Shown here: positions 10,802 to 22,000 of the stretch, piece by piece
How positions within the stretch are numbered: the stretch's first letter is position 1
Layout: every line of letters starts with the position of its first letter
Assembly: GCA_024760905.1 (NCBI GenBank)
Contig: CM045729.1
Span: 79,577,550-79,641,549 of the forward strand
Direction of reading: 5' to 3'
From: Plotosus lineatus
Taxonomy: Eukaryota > Chordata > Actinopteri > Siluriformes > Plotosidae
DNA length: 64,000 nucleotides
Position numbers and translations under genes: made by a program
The notes under the pieces: model-generated
The model's input: only the letters and a program-made list of their open reading frames with translations
Database searches by the model: none
Told to the model about the DNA's origin: nothing

Positions 10802-11140
10802 AGGCAGTGGTGGCCAAGTGGTATAGGGCACTGGACTGCTGATCCAAAGGTTGGGGGTTTGAGTCCCACTCTCCACAAGGTTGTCCCTGTCTCCCCAGTG
10901 CATCCAACTGGGTTATCAAATGCTGGACATGTCTCTCACTGTCTATGGTGTGAGGTTCATGTAAACGAACCATTGCTGACTTTCGACAAGAGTAGCTGCA
11001 AAGCCATCAGGGTGTTTCCGCTCTGCGATAACCTGGCGAGCTGTCCAGGGTGTACTCTGCCCTCGCACAAAGTCGGCTGGCATGGGCGCCAGCCTAACCG
11101 CAACCCTAATTAGGATTAAGCGATTACAGAAAATGAACTG
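10802..11140 (+). mobile_element. SINE-B copy, full length
   Basis: The A box TGGCCAAGTGG fits the Pol III consensus and the B box is GGTTTGAGTCC. The core has gtgaggttcatgtaaacgaa and the tail gcaaccctaattaggattaa. All modules are in order with moderate divergence. Confidence 0.9.
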
Positions 11141-11143
11141 CAT

Positions 11144-11425
11144 GCTATAGCTCCAACTTTACAATTCCGTCTTGGTAGAAGCAGGCTCCTCTAAAGAGAT
11201 CTCAGCAGCCTGATAACCAGCCATTATCACTCACAAAATGTTGTCCCCAAAGTTCTGATTTGAGCTTGGGAGACACATAATAATCTGAGAGTTCAAGATC
11301 AGGCGAATAAGGAGGACATGACAAAAGTTTGAAGCTTCACTTGGTTGCTGCAGCAGTGGCCACTTGTGAGGTCTGAACTGGTGGATTGTCCTGAAGCAAC
11401 AAGACACCCAGTGCACCTAAATAAC
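11144..11425 (-). pseudogene. mariner-type transposase relic, C-terminal catalytic part
   Basis: The minus strand encodes, in alternating frames, a segment resembling LLLQDNPPV then YSPDLELSDYYVSPKLKSEL and WGQHFVSDNG. In mariner (DD34D) transposases a D-N-x-x-x-H motif is followed by YSPDLAPSDYxLFxxL; both are recognisable here, with decay at the APSD box (now ELSD). No TIRs could be placed, and multiple frameshifts are present. The call is from motif recall and is reasonably, not fully, secure. Confidence 0.7.
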
Positions 11426-11999
11426 CCGACTGAAATACAACTAGCAGGAACTGGTTTCACCTGAATATTACTGGAACTGGTTCCAGTTTTGAAAGTCAGT
11501 ACACATGCTGTATAAAAAAATAGATTGAAAAATGCACAAGGCAGTGGGCTTTTTCTTCACACCTAGAGGCAATTTGAAACAGCTAATTAGCATAATGTGC
11601 ATTGGGACTGAAACCAAGGACCTTTCTCCTGTGAGGTGTATGGGCCAACTATGAAATCACTTGTGCAATTTAATTGGGTAATATATATAAAACCAATGAT
11701 CCACCAATAATAAATGTCATATGGGCGAGCTGCTAGTGAGTAGTGCATCTTGGGATGGAAAAGTAAGGTGGGAGGAGGATGTGTGAAAAATAAAACACAC
11801 TCAAATAAAAAGGCATGAAAAACATTACAGGCTCATGCAAGTACTGTAACTACAAAAAAATCTGGATGTATGAAAATCTCATATAATACATCAACAATAT
11901 TACTGGGAAAATTAGTTTTTAAAGTTTGGCATGCTTCAACTATGAAAAATCTGGCAGCAACAACAGTATCACAGCATCACCCCATAAGTGTTCTGAAAA

Positions 12000-12039
<40 letters not shown>

Positions 12040-12092
12040 CTAAATAAATGAAATGGTAGACTGTAACACTGACAGTAAGAGAACCCAGTAGC
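11426..12092. other. Unique sequence with a (GT)n tract
   Basis: The only structured element is the (GT)n tract at 12002-12038. No gene seen. Confidence 0.6.
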
Positions 12093-12104
12093 ATTGATGA
12101 TTGT

Positions 12105-12454
12105 TCATTCAGTTCATTTTCTGTAACCACTTCATCCTAATTACGCTCGCGGGGAGGCTGGTGCCCATCCCAGCCAACTCAGGGCGAGGGCAGAGTACAC
12201 CCTGGACAGCTCGCCAGGCCATCGCAGCGCGGAAACATGCTGACGGCTTTGCAGCCTACTCTTGTCGAAAGTCAGCAATGGCTCTTTTACATGCCTCACA
12301 CCATAGACAGTGAGAGACATGGCCGGCCTTTGATAGCCCAGTTAGCTGCACTGGGGGGGACAGTGACAACCTTGTGGAGAGTGGGACTCGAACCCCCAAC
12401 CTTTGGATCAGCGATCCGGCGCCTTAGACCACTAGACCACCACTGCCCTTGATA
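12105..12454 (-). mobile_element. SINE-B copy, full length, 12-bp TSD
   Basis: The minus strand shows A box TGGTCTAGTGG, B box GGTTCGAGTCC, complete core and the ccctaattaggat-type tail (here cgtaattaggatgaagtggt). Flanks attgatgattgt at 12093-12104 and 12455-12466 are identical. Confidence 0.92.
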
Positions 12455-12466
12455 ATTGATGATTGT

Positions 12467-12784
12467 GATGAATTCAAATGTGTACATTGGGGTCAAAGGT
12501 TGCTGCCAGACAGCAACAATATGCACAGGACTTTTATTTTGATAAAAAGTCATTATTAATTTGCAGACTTTAGAAATAATCTTCTGCCACTAGTGTGGTT
12601 CATGAAGATGTAACGTAATGAAATGTAATAATATTAATTTAAAAATCTGGTTTTAGAGGTTTAAAGGTTTTAGCCTTTTTCATTTTGTTTAATTTTTAAT
12701 TTTTTTATTTTTTATTTTTCCCGTGGTGAAACAGATTTTGTGCAAAGCCAACAAGGGCTTATAGGTCAGTAGAAATGATCCATC
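12467..12784. other. AT-rich spacer, no feature recognised
   Basis: Nothing beyond T-rich low-complexity sequence near 12690-12720. Confidence 0.55.
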
Positions 12785-13035
12785 CATTTCCTGTAACCGC
12801 TTCATTCTAATTAGGGTCATGAGGAGGCTGGTGCCCATCTCAGCCAACTCCGGGCAAGGGCAGAGTACACCCTGTATGACTCACCACGCCATTGCAGGGA
12901 GGAAACACACTGACGGCTTTGCAGCTTCTCTTGACAAATGGTTCAATCAGCAATGGTTCTTTTACATCAACCTCACACCATAGAAAGTGAGAGACATGGC
13001 CAGCCTTTGATAACCCAGTTAGCTGCACGGATGGG
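12785..13035 (-). mobile_element. SINE-B copy, 5'-truncated
   Basis: The minus strand has core and tail but breaks at cccatccgtgcagctaactg, so the tRNA-like head is absent. A 10-bp insertion disrupts the core near 12936-12950. Truncation at the start of the core is also seen in two SINE-A copies near 56 kb. Confidence 0.85.
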
Positions 13036-13707
13036 AGGGGGGATTTATTTTATTATTATTTGTTATGAAATGTATTTATTTATTTTGTTCACAGATGGAT
13101 TTGATGGTTAGCCTGCAATTTCTTCAGTCATGCTCACAAAGGTATAAACACAAACCTTGCCTGTAGAAAATATCAACACTCAACCGGTGTTACCTGTGTT
13201 TTGGTTCTTTGTGATGAAAACACAAGCCTCTGTTAAATCAAGTTACTATCGTCTCTCAAAAGGCACTAAGGTTTGGGTAAAATATCAACAACCTGGGAGC
13301 CATGACTTTCCTCTTTCCCTTCTATGGTTCCTGGCAAAATGTTCAGTGTCAGTGACTTCAGAGGCAAAGCGAATACTTTCCAGAAAGGCAGCCAACAATT
13401 AATATCCTCGTTGCTCATAAATGCTCACGGCTGAGGGGAAATGGTGCTGTCCACTTGATTAAAGGCTGATAAACTCTGTTGAATGAAAGGACCCAGACCA
13501 AGATTTGGACCTTTTCCAATCCTTCGGAAAATGTTAACATGAACACAAAGCAGAACATCTCAGGAACATGTGACTGGTTGTTTTCTTTTTCAAGTATCAT
13601 TGGCAGGGTTTAGCACAGATAATGATGAGACAGAAAATATGAGTACTTTCTGTATATGGGCTCTTATTTACTTCAACCTATTATAACAAGCATTTCACAA
13701 TTTTTAG
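13036..13707. other. Unique sequence, no feature recognised
   Basis: There are short open frames on both strands but none shows a domain, splice context or repeat family. Confidence 0.55.
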
Positions 13708-14046
13708 GCAGCATGTAGTGGTCTAGTGGATAGGGCGCAGGATGACTGATCCTAAGGTTGGGGGTTCGAGTCGCAACAGGGTTGTCACTGTCCCCCCAGT
13801 GCAGCTTACTGGGTTATTAAAGGCGGGCCATGTCTCTCACTGTCTATGGTGTGAGGCATGTAAAAGACCCACTGTTGACTTTTGTAAAGAGTAGCTGCAA
13901 AGCCATCAGTGTGTTTCTGTCCCTTGCTAAAAGGGTTGTGATAAGGAAGGGTATCCGACGTAAAAACCTCTGCCAAATCAAATGTGCGAATCAGATGATT
14001 CGCTGTGGCGCCTCTTGAGAAAGGAAAAAAGCCGAAAGGAAAAGAA
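13708..14046 (+). mobile_element. SINE-A copy
   Basis: The A box TGGTCTAGTGG is intact and the B box is GGTTCGAGTCG. The core, the RTE 5'-derived segment (gataaggaagggtatccgac) and the RTE 3'-derived segment (gatgattcgctgtggcgcct) follow. The tail is GAAAAGAAGA, closer to the LINE tail than to the (ACAG)n tail of other copies. Confidence 0.92.
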
Positions 14047-14174
14047 GATGATACTGTGCAAACATCCTAGGCACATGTGAAGGAATGGTATAAAACAGAA
14101 AAGGCATTAAAGTTACCTATAAGTAATGACATTAAATTGAAGATCTCAACATAAAAATTCTAAAAAGCACACTA

Positions 14175-14870
14175 CAGGGATCCCTTGCTACTTTCGTGCT
14201 TCAATTCACCTGGCTTCAGTGCGTCGCGTTCTTTTTTCTTTTTTTTTTTAATATTCATCAAATTAAAAAATAAGGAAATTAAGGAAAAATAGAGAAAAAG
14301 TGAGTATATTGGTAGTAGGATGTTGAGGCTGGAACTACCAGGCAGAAGGCCTAGAGGAAGACCAAAGAGACGATTCATGGATGTGGTGAAGGAGGACATG
14401 AAGGTCGTTGGTGTAAGAGAAGAAGATGCAAAGGATAGGGTGAGATGGAGGCGGATGATTCGCTGTGGCGACCCCTGAAGGGAAAAGCCAAAAGGAAAAG
14501 AAGAAGAAGAAGAAGGAAAAATAGAGAAAAGATTAAGGAAAATGCTGCAAAACAAGACCGATTATGCAAAAAAAACCCCAAAACACACAAAAAAACCCTC
14601 CCAAACAAACAAAAACAAAAAACAACCCAAAACCTCCCAACAAAACTACTTATATTTCATGTGAGGTGCATATCTGTATGTGTATGTATTTATATTTTAT
14701 TTACATCTTATGCATTATTTTTGAATGTTTAATTGTTATTATAAGCATTTATATGGTTGAATATGTATTTATATACATGTACATATACATCAGGTTGATT
14801 CGATTTTGCGGAATTCGGCAGTTGCGGGTGATCTCGGTCCCAATTAACCGCAGAAAGTGAGGGATCCCTG
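14175..14870 (+). mobile_element. TA-type MITE (CAGGGATCCCTC family), complete, hosting an RTE insertion
   Basis: The termini are cagggatcccttgctacttt on the left and aaagtgagggatccctg on the right, flanked by TA at both ends (14173-14174 and 14871-14872). The TIR and TA duplication suggest a Tc1/mariner/pogo-type source, though no transposase is encoded. Without the nested RTE piece the element is about 464 bp. Confidence 0.88.
14299..14512 (+). mobile_element. RTE LINE 3' fragment nested in the MITE, 18-bp TSD
   Basis: This 214-bp 5'-truncated copy starts at agtgagtatattggtagtag, encodes the last residues of the RTE polyprotein (RFMDVVKEDMKVVGVREEDA), and ends gaaaagaagaagaagaag. The flanks aaggaaaaatagagaaaa at 14281-14298 and 14513-14530 are identical. 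The MITE therefore predates this RTE event. Confidence 0.95.
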
Positions 14871-14976
14871 TATACAGTAATAAATAAAACTAATTCTTAT
14901 TAGGTGTGATGATCACTTTTTGAATAAAAATAGAAGAACATCAGGTTCAGTTTGTGCAGTTTTACGTGTACACTAC

Positions 14977-15660
14977 AGTCATCTGAAAAAATTCTGACAC
15001 CCCATTCAATAGTCAACTCTTTATTAAGAAACATTGACATAACACTGTCAGTCTTGTTTTTATTTATTCCTGGAAAATAAAGTGATTTAATTGCAATTAA
15101 ACATAATTTAACATATTTTTTCCCATCAAACAGAAGTTATGAACAACAGTGTGTATTTCAATGGAGAAAACAATGTGACACCCTCACCTGTTTCCCCACT
15201 TCAATGGCTGTAATCATATACAGGTGTATCAGATCAGGTGGACATGATCAGAACACGGTTACCCAGCATTTTGAAGAATTCTCAACATATTTATACCTCA
15301 GACGTTTAGTTTGTTGTGCTCCCGTCTGTTGAAGTGAGATCCAGAGAGCTGGCCCGATCATGCTGCTTATGAATTTGGTAAGGAATATAAAAAGATATCA
15401 AAAGAATTTGACATCAGTAATTCCACCATCCGATTTTTTTTTTTTTTTTTTTTTAACAGTGGAGGACATTGAAAACATCTGCCACCATGCCCAGGTCTGT
15501 CCATCCAAGCAAGTTCACCCCAGAGCAGACCCCATTATGCTAAAAGAAGTCATCAAAACTCCTAAAATATCATCATGGGAGCTACAGCAGGCTCCCACTA
15601 CTGTTGCTTTGAAAGTTTATGACTCTACTATCAGAAAGAGACGATAACATGGGGTTGCCA
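14977..15660 (+). pseudogene. Tc1-like transposon relic, 5' TIR side and N-terminal transposase
   Basis: The left end tacagtcatctgaaaaaatt is Tc1-TIR-like. From about 15366 one frame reads EFGKEYKKISKEFDISNSTI, the first helix-turn-helix of a Tc1 transposase. After a T-run at 15436-15454, another frame gives NICHHAQVCPSKQVHPRAD, then MLKEVIKTPKISSWELQQA and STIRKRR, the second paired-like subdomain. The catalytic DDE part and the 3' TIR are missing. Frameshifts and the T-run make it inactive. Confidence 0.8.
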
Positions 15661-16064
15661 TGGCACTGTAGGTATGTAAATATATAGCCTTAAACTTAGT
15701 CCTTAAACTGACACTTTCGGGGATGAATCGTGAGCTTTGTTTGGTAGCAGCATGACACAATACGGAGAGTATGTCTGAAGAATCAAAGCTCAGGACAGCT
15801 TATAACTAAAACCAGATTCCTGACAAGCGGCATTGCCAAACTATGCCAATGATTTATAAAAAAAAAAAAAAAAAGAATTGTTTACCCAGTGGCTGTGTAC
15901 TTGAGAAGAATTTAAACCAACTCTGCGTTTATAATGGAGTATGTGTAATGCAGCACATTAATGGGAAACATATGGTTGGCATCATGATACCACAGTACCT
16001 TTTTATTTTTAAGCCTGTATAATGAAAAACTGAAATGGCACTTAAAATTGGAGTAAAAAATGAC

Positions 16065-16066
<2 letters not shown>
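15661..16066. other. Unique sequence, no feature recognised
   Basis: An A-run of about 16 lies at 15859-15874. Nothing else was identified. Confidence 0.5.

Positions 16067-16068
<2 letters not shown>

Positions 16069-16129
<61 letters not shown>
16069..16129. repeat. (GT)n microsatellite
   Basis: About 30 perfect GT units, 29 bp before a SINE-A copy. Confidence 0.95.
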
Positions 16130-16131
<2 letters not shown>

Positions 16132-16158
16132 ATATCGGAACAGATTTGAAATTTCAAG

Positions 16159-16505
16159 GGCAGTGGTGGCCTGTTGGTAAAAGGTGCAGGATCGCTGATC
16201 CTAAGGTTGGGGGTTCGAGTCCCACTCTCCACAAGGTTGTCACTACCCCCCCCCTCCCCCCTCCCAGTGCAGGGTTATCAAAGGCTGGCCAATGTCTCTC
16301 ACTGTCTATGGTGTGAGGTTCATGTAAAAGAACCATTGCTGACTTTCATAAAGAGTAGCTTCATAGCCATCAGCGTGTTTCTAATCCTTGCTAAAAGGTT
16401 GTGTCAGGAAAGGCATCCGAGGTAAAAACCTATGCTAAATCAAACACGCGTATCATTCACTGTGGTGACTCCTGATAAAAAGGGAACAACCGAAAGGAGA
16501 AGAAG
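16159..16505 (+). mobile_element. SINE-A copy with imperfect TSD
   Basis: Head gggcagtggtggcctgttgg, B box GGTTCGAGTCC, core with a C-rich expansion (16247-16265), then the RTE-derived tail, here diverged (ctgtggtgactcctgataaa). The 15-bp flanks gatttgaaatttcaa (left) and gatctgaattttcaa (right) match at 13 positions. Confidence 0.9.
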
Positions 16506-16628
16506 AGATCTGAATTTTCAAATGGAAAAAGTAAGATTTCCAAACTAATCTATACCTTGATATAATCACGGTTAATCAAATGTTTGCACAATCTTGCATT
16601 CCGTACGCAGCCCCAGTTCTGATATCTG

Positions 16629-16631
<3 letters not shown>

Positions 16632-16697
<66 letters not shown>

Positions 16698-16700
16698 TGT
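16632..16700. repeat. (GT)n microsatellite with terminal GC interruption
   Basis: About 31 GT units end in gtgcgcgtgtg. The rest of 16506-17085 has no recognised feature. Confidence 0.95.
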
Positions 16701-17085
16701 GATGGAGATTCTAAGCTTCTGTGGAACTTAGACAGCTGATGGTATTATCAGATATTTTCAGTCAGAATTAGAAAGTAGTACTGGGGCCATGGCTAGAATT
16801 TGCTTGTTTATTTGAAGAGTTCCAATCCCAAAGCATGTCAGCATTTCAGTTATGCTACCTTTGATAGATGTGATTAAAAACAGACATTTACCACCCGGCT
16901 TATAACTCCTGGATCAAAGCATTCAAGTATTAGCATTAAAGCTACACAACCAGTTCAGTGTTTGCATCTATACAACAGACTGCTGCAAACGCGCCTTTAG
17001 AAAAAAGGAGAAAGAACATGAACTCAGTGTATCCTGAATGCTGATTACAGAAGATATTAGTATGACGAATCCATGTATGAAGCTA

Positions 17086-17544
17086 CAGGGATCCCTCACT
17101 TTCCACAGTTAATTGGGACCCAGATGACCCCGCAACCGCCAAATTCCTTGAAGTAGGATTGACCCCCCCTAACCCCCCTAATATGTCAATATAAGTGCAT
17201 GTATATGTGTATATAATATCAATAAATACATATTCAACACTATGCTTATAATAGCAATTAAACATTCAAAAATAATGCGTAAGATGTAAATAAAATATGA
17301 ATACACAAACATACAGATGCACGTGCACACACTCAGATGTGCACCTCACATAAAAATGTAAGTAGTTTTGATGGGGGTTTGAGGTTTATTTGCATAATTG
17401 GCCTCGTTTTTGCAGCATTATCCTTAACTTTTTCCCCTATTCTTCCTTAATTTCCTTATGAATATTAAAAAAACAAACAAACAATAAAACCCTCGATGCA
17501 CTGAAGCCGCATGAATTGAAGTGAGAAGTAGCGAGGGATCTCTG
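17086..17544 (-). mobile_element. TA-type MITE (CAGGGATCCCTC family), complete
   Basis: The TIRs are cagggatccctcactttcca on the left and gaagtagcgagggatctctg on the right, with TA on each side (17084-17085 and 17545-17546). The internal order is the reverse of 14175-14870, with the ttcaattcatgcggcttcag end on the right. There is no coding capacity. It is uninterrupted and so gives the family's natural length, about 459 bp. Confidence 0.9.
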
Positions 17545-17574
17545 TACTTTATATTTACATTATTTATTCTATAA

Positions 17575-18955
17575 TGCCCAGGCGTGTAATTAGGGTCTGC
17601 TGGGAACATTTGGCGGAGTCTCCTGTCCGAGAGGCCTTTAGCTCCCACCTCCGGCAGAGCTATAACCACGTCGTGGAGGAGGTGGGTGACATGGAATACT
17701 GGAGAGGAGGATCCGACCAATAGTCGAACCTCGGATCCAGGAGGAACAATGTTTTCGTCCTATCCATAGCACTTTTGACCAACTCTATACGCTCCACATG
17801 ATCTTGGAGGGGGCATGGGAGTTTGCCCAATTTGTCCACATGTGTTTTGTGGATTTGGAGAAGGCTTTCGACCGTGTCTCTCGGACTATCTTGTGGGGCG
17901 TGCTTCGGGAGTATGGTGTTTCGGATCCGTTGTTACAGGCCATTCAATCACTGTATCACCGGAGCCAGAGTTTGGTCCGTATTGGTAACAACAGGTCAAA
18001 TTCGTTTCCAGTGAGGGTTGGAGTCTGCCAAGACTGTCCTGTGTCATCAATTCTGTTCATAATTTTTATTGACAGAATTTCTCGGTGCAGCCAAGGGTTC
18101 TGGTTTGGTGGCCAACAGATCTCGGCTCTGCTTTTTGCGGATGATGTTGTCCTTTCGGCTTCATCATGCCGGAACTTCCAGCTCTCATTGGAGCGATTTG
18201 CAGTTGAGTGCGAAGTGGCCGGGATGAGAATCAGCACCTCCAAATCTGAGGCCATGGTTCTCAGTCGGACAAGGGTGGAATGCACCCTCCAGGTTGGGAA
18301 TGAGGTCCTTCCCCAAGTGGAAGAGTTAAGTATCTTAGGTTCTTGTTCACCAGCGAGGGAAGGATGGAGCGGGGGATCGACAGCACGAACACTGCTGCCT
18401 CTCCTGTTAAACGGAGCCTATACTAGTCTGTTGTGGTTAAGAAGGAGCTGAGCCGCAAGGTGAAGCTCTCAACTGACCAGTCGATCTACGTTCCAACCCT
18501 CACCGATGGTCACAAGCTTTGGATAGTGACCAAAAGAACAAGGTCGTGGATACAAGCGGCTGAAATGAGCTTCCTTCGTTGGGTGGTGGGGCGCTCCCTT
18601 AGAGATAAGGTGAGAAGCTCTACCATCCAGGGAGAGCTCAGAGTAGCTCCGCTGCTCCTCCGCATGGAGAGGGGCCAGTTAAGGTGGCTTGGGCATCTAG
18701 TCAGAATGCCTCCCAAACACCTCCCTGGTGTGGTATTTTGGGCATGTCCAACTGGGATGAGACCCCGGGGTCAACATAGAACACGCTGGAGGGACTATGT
18801 CTCTCAGATCGTCTGGGAGCACCTCGGTGTGTCCCCGGAAGTGCTGGAGGAAGTGGAGGGGGAGAGGAATGTCTGGACCTCTTTGCTTAGGTTACTGCCC
18901 CTGAGACCTGTTTCTGGGCTGGATCAAGCAGAAGATGATGACGATATAATATAAT
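17575..18955 (+). pseudogene. Rex3-like (RTE clade) LINE, internally deleted, reverse transcriptase
   Basis: The 5' part (17580-17710) encodes SPVREAFSSHLRQSYNHVVEE, the linker after the endonuclease, then jumps to the RT (FVHMCFVDLEKAFDRVSRTI from about 17834). RT landmarks follow: SFPVRVGVCQDCPVSSILF, where the usual QGCPLSP box has become QDCPVSS, and LLFADDVVLSAS with the catalytic FADD at 18134-18145. The fingers-palm-thumb frame breaks near 18350, and a second frame (18433-18954) gives the C-terminal part with EMSFLRWVVGRSLRDKVR and GQLRWLGHLVRMP. It encoded an enzyme that copies its own RNA at a nicked genomic target. The lost QG and the deletion make it inactive. Identification as Rex3 is from recalled family sequence. 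Confidence 0.85.
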
Positions 18956-19018
18956 GCAACTTTTTTATTTAAACCTTTCACTTCTCGTACATCATATTGA
19001 ATCAGCTATTAAGTCTTT

Positions 19019-22000
19019 ATTTTTATATATTCTATTTTTTTTTTTTTTTTTTTTTTTTTTCCCCAAGGTGGCGCCGGGTGACCTGCAGCCAGTTACAGGA
19101 GCTCTTCAGTTTATTTTTCTTTTTTTTCTCTTTTCTATTGTATATAGGCGTGTTTCTTTATCTTTTTTCAAATTTTCTTTTTCTTTCTTCAATCCTGCAT
19201 CTGGAAAACATACTTTCATGATGCTTTTGTTTTTCTGTGCACTTCTATTTTCACTTTTTGGATCGGCGTCAGGAAACTCATTCACCGACGGCTCTGAGCA
19301 ACGCAGGTCTTACACACGTGAGACCCTCCTCGGCCTGCGCGTCCCCGCCCTCCTTCACGCGGAAAAGCCCGTTGTTCCTGTGGAAATACGGAGGAAAAGG
19401 AGAGGCTGCAGAGGGGGATGAAAGACGCGGAGGACATGTGTTCCCTCTGTCATCATGGGAAATGTCCGCGCGATCACCAACAAGACGGAGGAGCTGGCGG
19501 CGCTGACCCGGCAGCAGAGGCAGTACCGGGACTGCAGCCTCATGTGTTTCTCAGAGACGTGGCTGAATGAACTCACACCGGACTCTGTGGTTTCTCTGAA
19601 CGGATTTACACTCGCGCGTGCAGATCGGAGTGTAACGGAAAGCGGTAAGAAGAAAGGAGGGGGTGTGGCGGTCTATGTGAATGAACGATGGTGCCACCCG
19701 GCAAACGTGCACGGGAAGGACCAGCTGTGCACGCGGGACCTGGAGCTGCTCGCGGTAAGCGCGCGGCCATATTATCTACCGAGGGAGTTTTCACACGTGA
19801 TTGTGTTTTGCGTGTACATTCCGCCCTCGGCTGATGAGGCGGCCACGTGTGAGCGTCTACACAGCGCCGTTAATCAGACACAGACTCGTCACCCCCGCGC
19901 CATGATTCTGATCAACGGGGATTTTAACCACGCCCCTCTCTCCGCCTCTCTCCCGACGTTCACGCAATATGTGAAGTGCGCCACAAGAGACAATAAAACT
20001 CTGGACTTGCTGTATGCAAATGTGAAGGACGCTTACAGCTCCTCCCCCCTCCCCCCACTGGGACGCTCAGACCACAACCTGGTCTACCTGCTCCCCCAAT
20101 ACACACCCAGGGTGCGAAAGGAACCTGCACAGAAGAGGTCTGTGAAAGTGTGGACCGAGGAGACCAACGAGAGGCTTAGGGACTGTTTCCAGACCACAGA
20201 CTGGAGCATGTTCTGTGACTCCTTTGGTGATGACATCGACGGCCTCACACACTGCATCACCGACTACATGAACTTCTGCGTGGACAGCACTGTGCCAACA
20301 CGGAGGGTACGGTGCTTCTCCAACAACCACCCATGGGTCACCCCTGAGCTTAAAGTCCTCCTGAACCAGAAAAAGAGGGCTTTCGTCTCGGGGGACAGAG
20401 AGGAGCGGAAGAAGGTCCAGCGTGAGCTCCAGTGGAGGATCAGGAGGGCAAAGAAGGACTATGGGAAGAAGATGGAGGAGAAGCTGGCTCAGAACAACGT
20501 GCGGGACGTCTGGAGAGGACTAAAGACCATGTCTGGATTTGGGCAGAGTGTCAGAGGGACAGCTGATGGTGACCAGTGCTGGGCGGATGAACTAAACTGT
20601 TACTTCAACAGGTTTGATTCTCCCCCTCCCCTCTGCACTCCTCCCGTTCCCTCCCCTCTTCACACGTCTCCAGACCAGCTGACACCTCCCCTCCCCAGGC
20701 CAACTTCACTTGACTGCTACAGCCCGACAGACACATCCCCTCCCTCTGCAGCCCACCCCAGCCCCCCCTATCCCTCACATCAGACCAGGTGAGGAGACAG
20801 CTGAGGCGACTAAATCAGAGGAAATCTGAAGGACCTGATGGCATCAGTCCCAGGCTGCTGAGGACCTGCGCAGACCAGCTCTGTGTGGTACTATGCTACC
20901 TGTACAACCTGAGCCTCAGCCTGGAGAAGGTTCCCGTCCTATGGAAGACCTCCTGTGTGGTTCCGGTTCCCAAAACAGCTCAAGCGAAGGAACCAGCCCA
21001 CTACAGACCTGTCGCCCTGACCTCCCACCTCATTAAGACCATGGAAAGGCTCCTCCTTGAACACCTCCGCTCTATGGTGAGCCCCACCCTAGACCCGCTG
21101 CAGTTTGCCTACAGGCCCAAGATCGGAGTAGAAGACGCCGTTATCTACCTTCTGCAGCGGGCACTCACCCACCTGGAGATCGCCGGCAGCGCTGTGAGGG
21201 TCATGTTCTTTGACTTCTCCAGCGCCTTCAACACCATCAGGCCAGCGCGTCTTCGGGGGAAGCTGGAGGACGTGGGAGTGGACGGGCATCTTGCTGCCTG
21301 GATTATTGACTACCTTACTAACCGTCCACAGTACGTGCGGCTGCGCGGCTGTAAGTCAAAGGTGGTAGTCTGCAGCACGGGGGCACCGCAGGGCACCGTC
21401 CTCTCACCCTTCCTTTTCAACATCTATACCTCGGACTTCATATATAACACAAACAGCTGCCACCTCCAGAAGTTCTCGGACGACTCCGCCATCGTGGGCC
21501 GTGTGTCAGAGGGGAACGAGCTGGAGTACCGGTCGGTCATCGTTGACTTCGTGGACTGGTGTGAGCGCAACCACCTGTGCTTGAACACTAGGAAGACGAA
21601 GGAGATGGTGGTCGACTTCAGGAGAAGCACTCGTACACACAAACACACACACTTACTAGTGAACATCCAGGGACAGGACATTGAGGCAGTGGACAGTTTC
21701 AAGTACCTGGGTGTTCACCTTAACAATAAACTGGACTGGTCCCACAACACCAACGCCTTGTACAAGAAGGGCCAGAGTCGCCTCCACCTTCTGAGGGGAC
21801 TCAGGTCCTTCGGTGTATGCAGACCTCTGCTCAGGACTTTTTATGACTCTGTGGTAGCCTCTGCAATCCTCTACGCTGCCATCTACTGGGCCCCGGGCAG
21901 CACAGAGCGGGACAGGAAGAGACTGAACAAGCTGGTCAGGAGGGCCAGCTCTGTCCTCGGCTGCCCACTGGACTCTCTGGAGGAGGCGAGTGAGAGGAGG

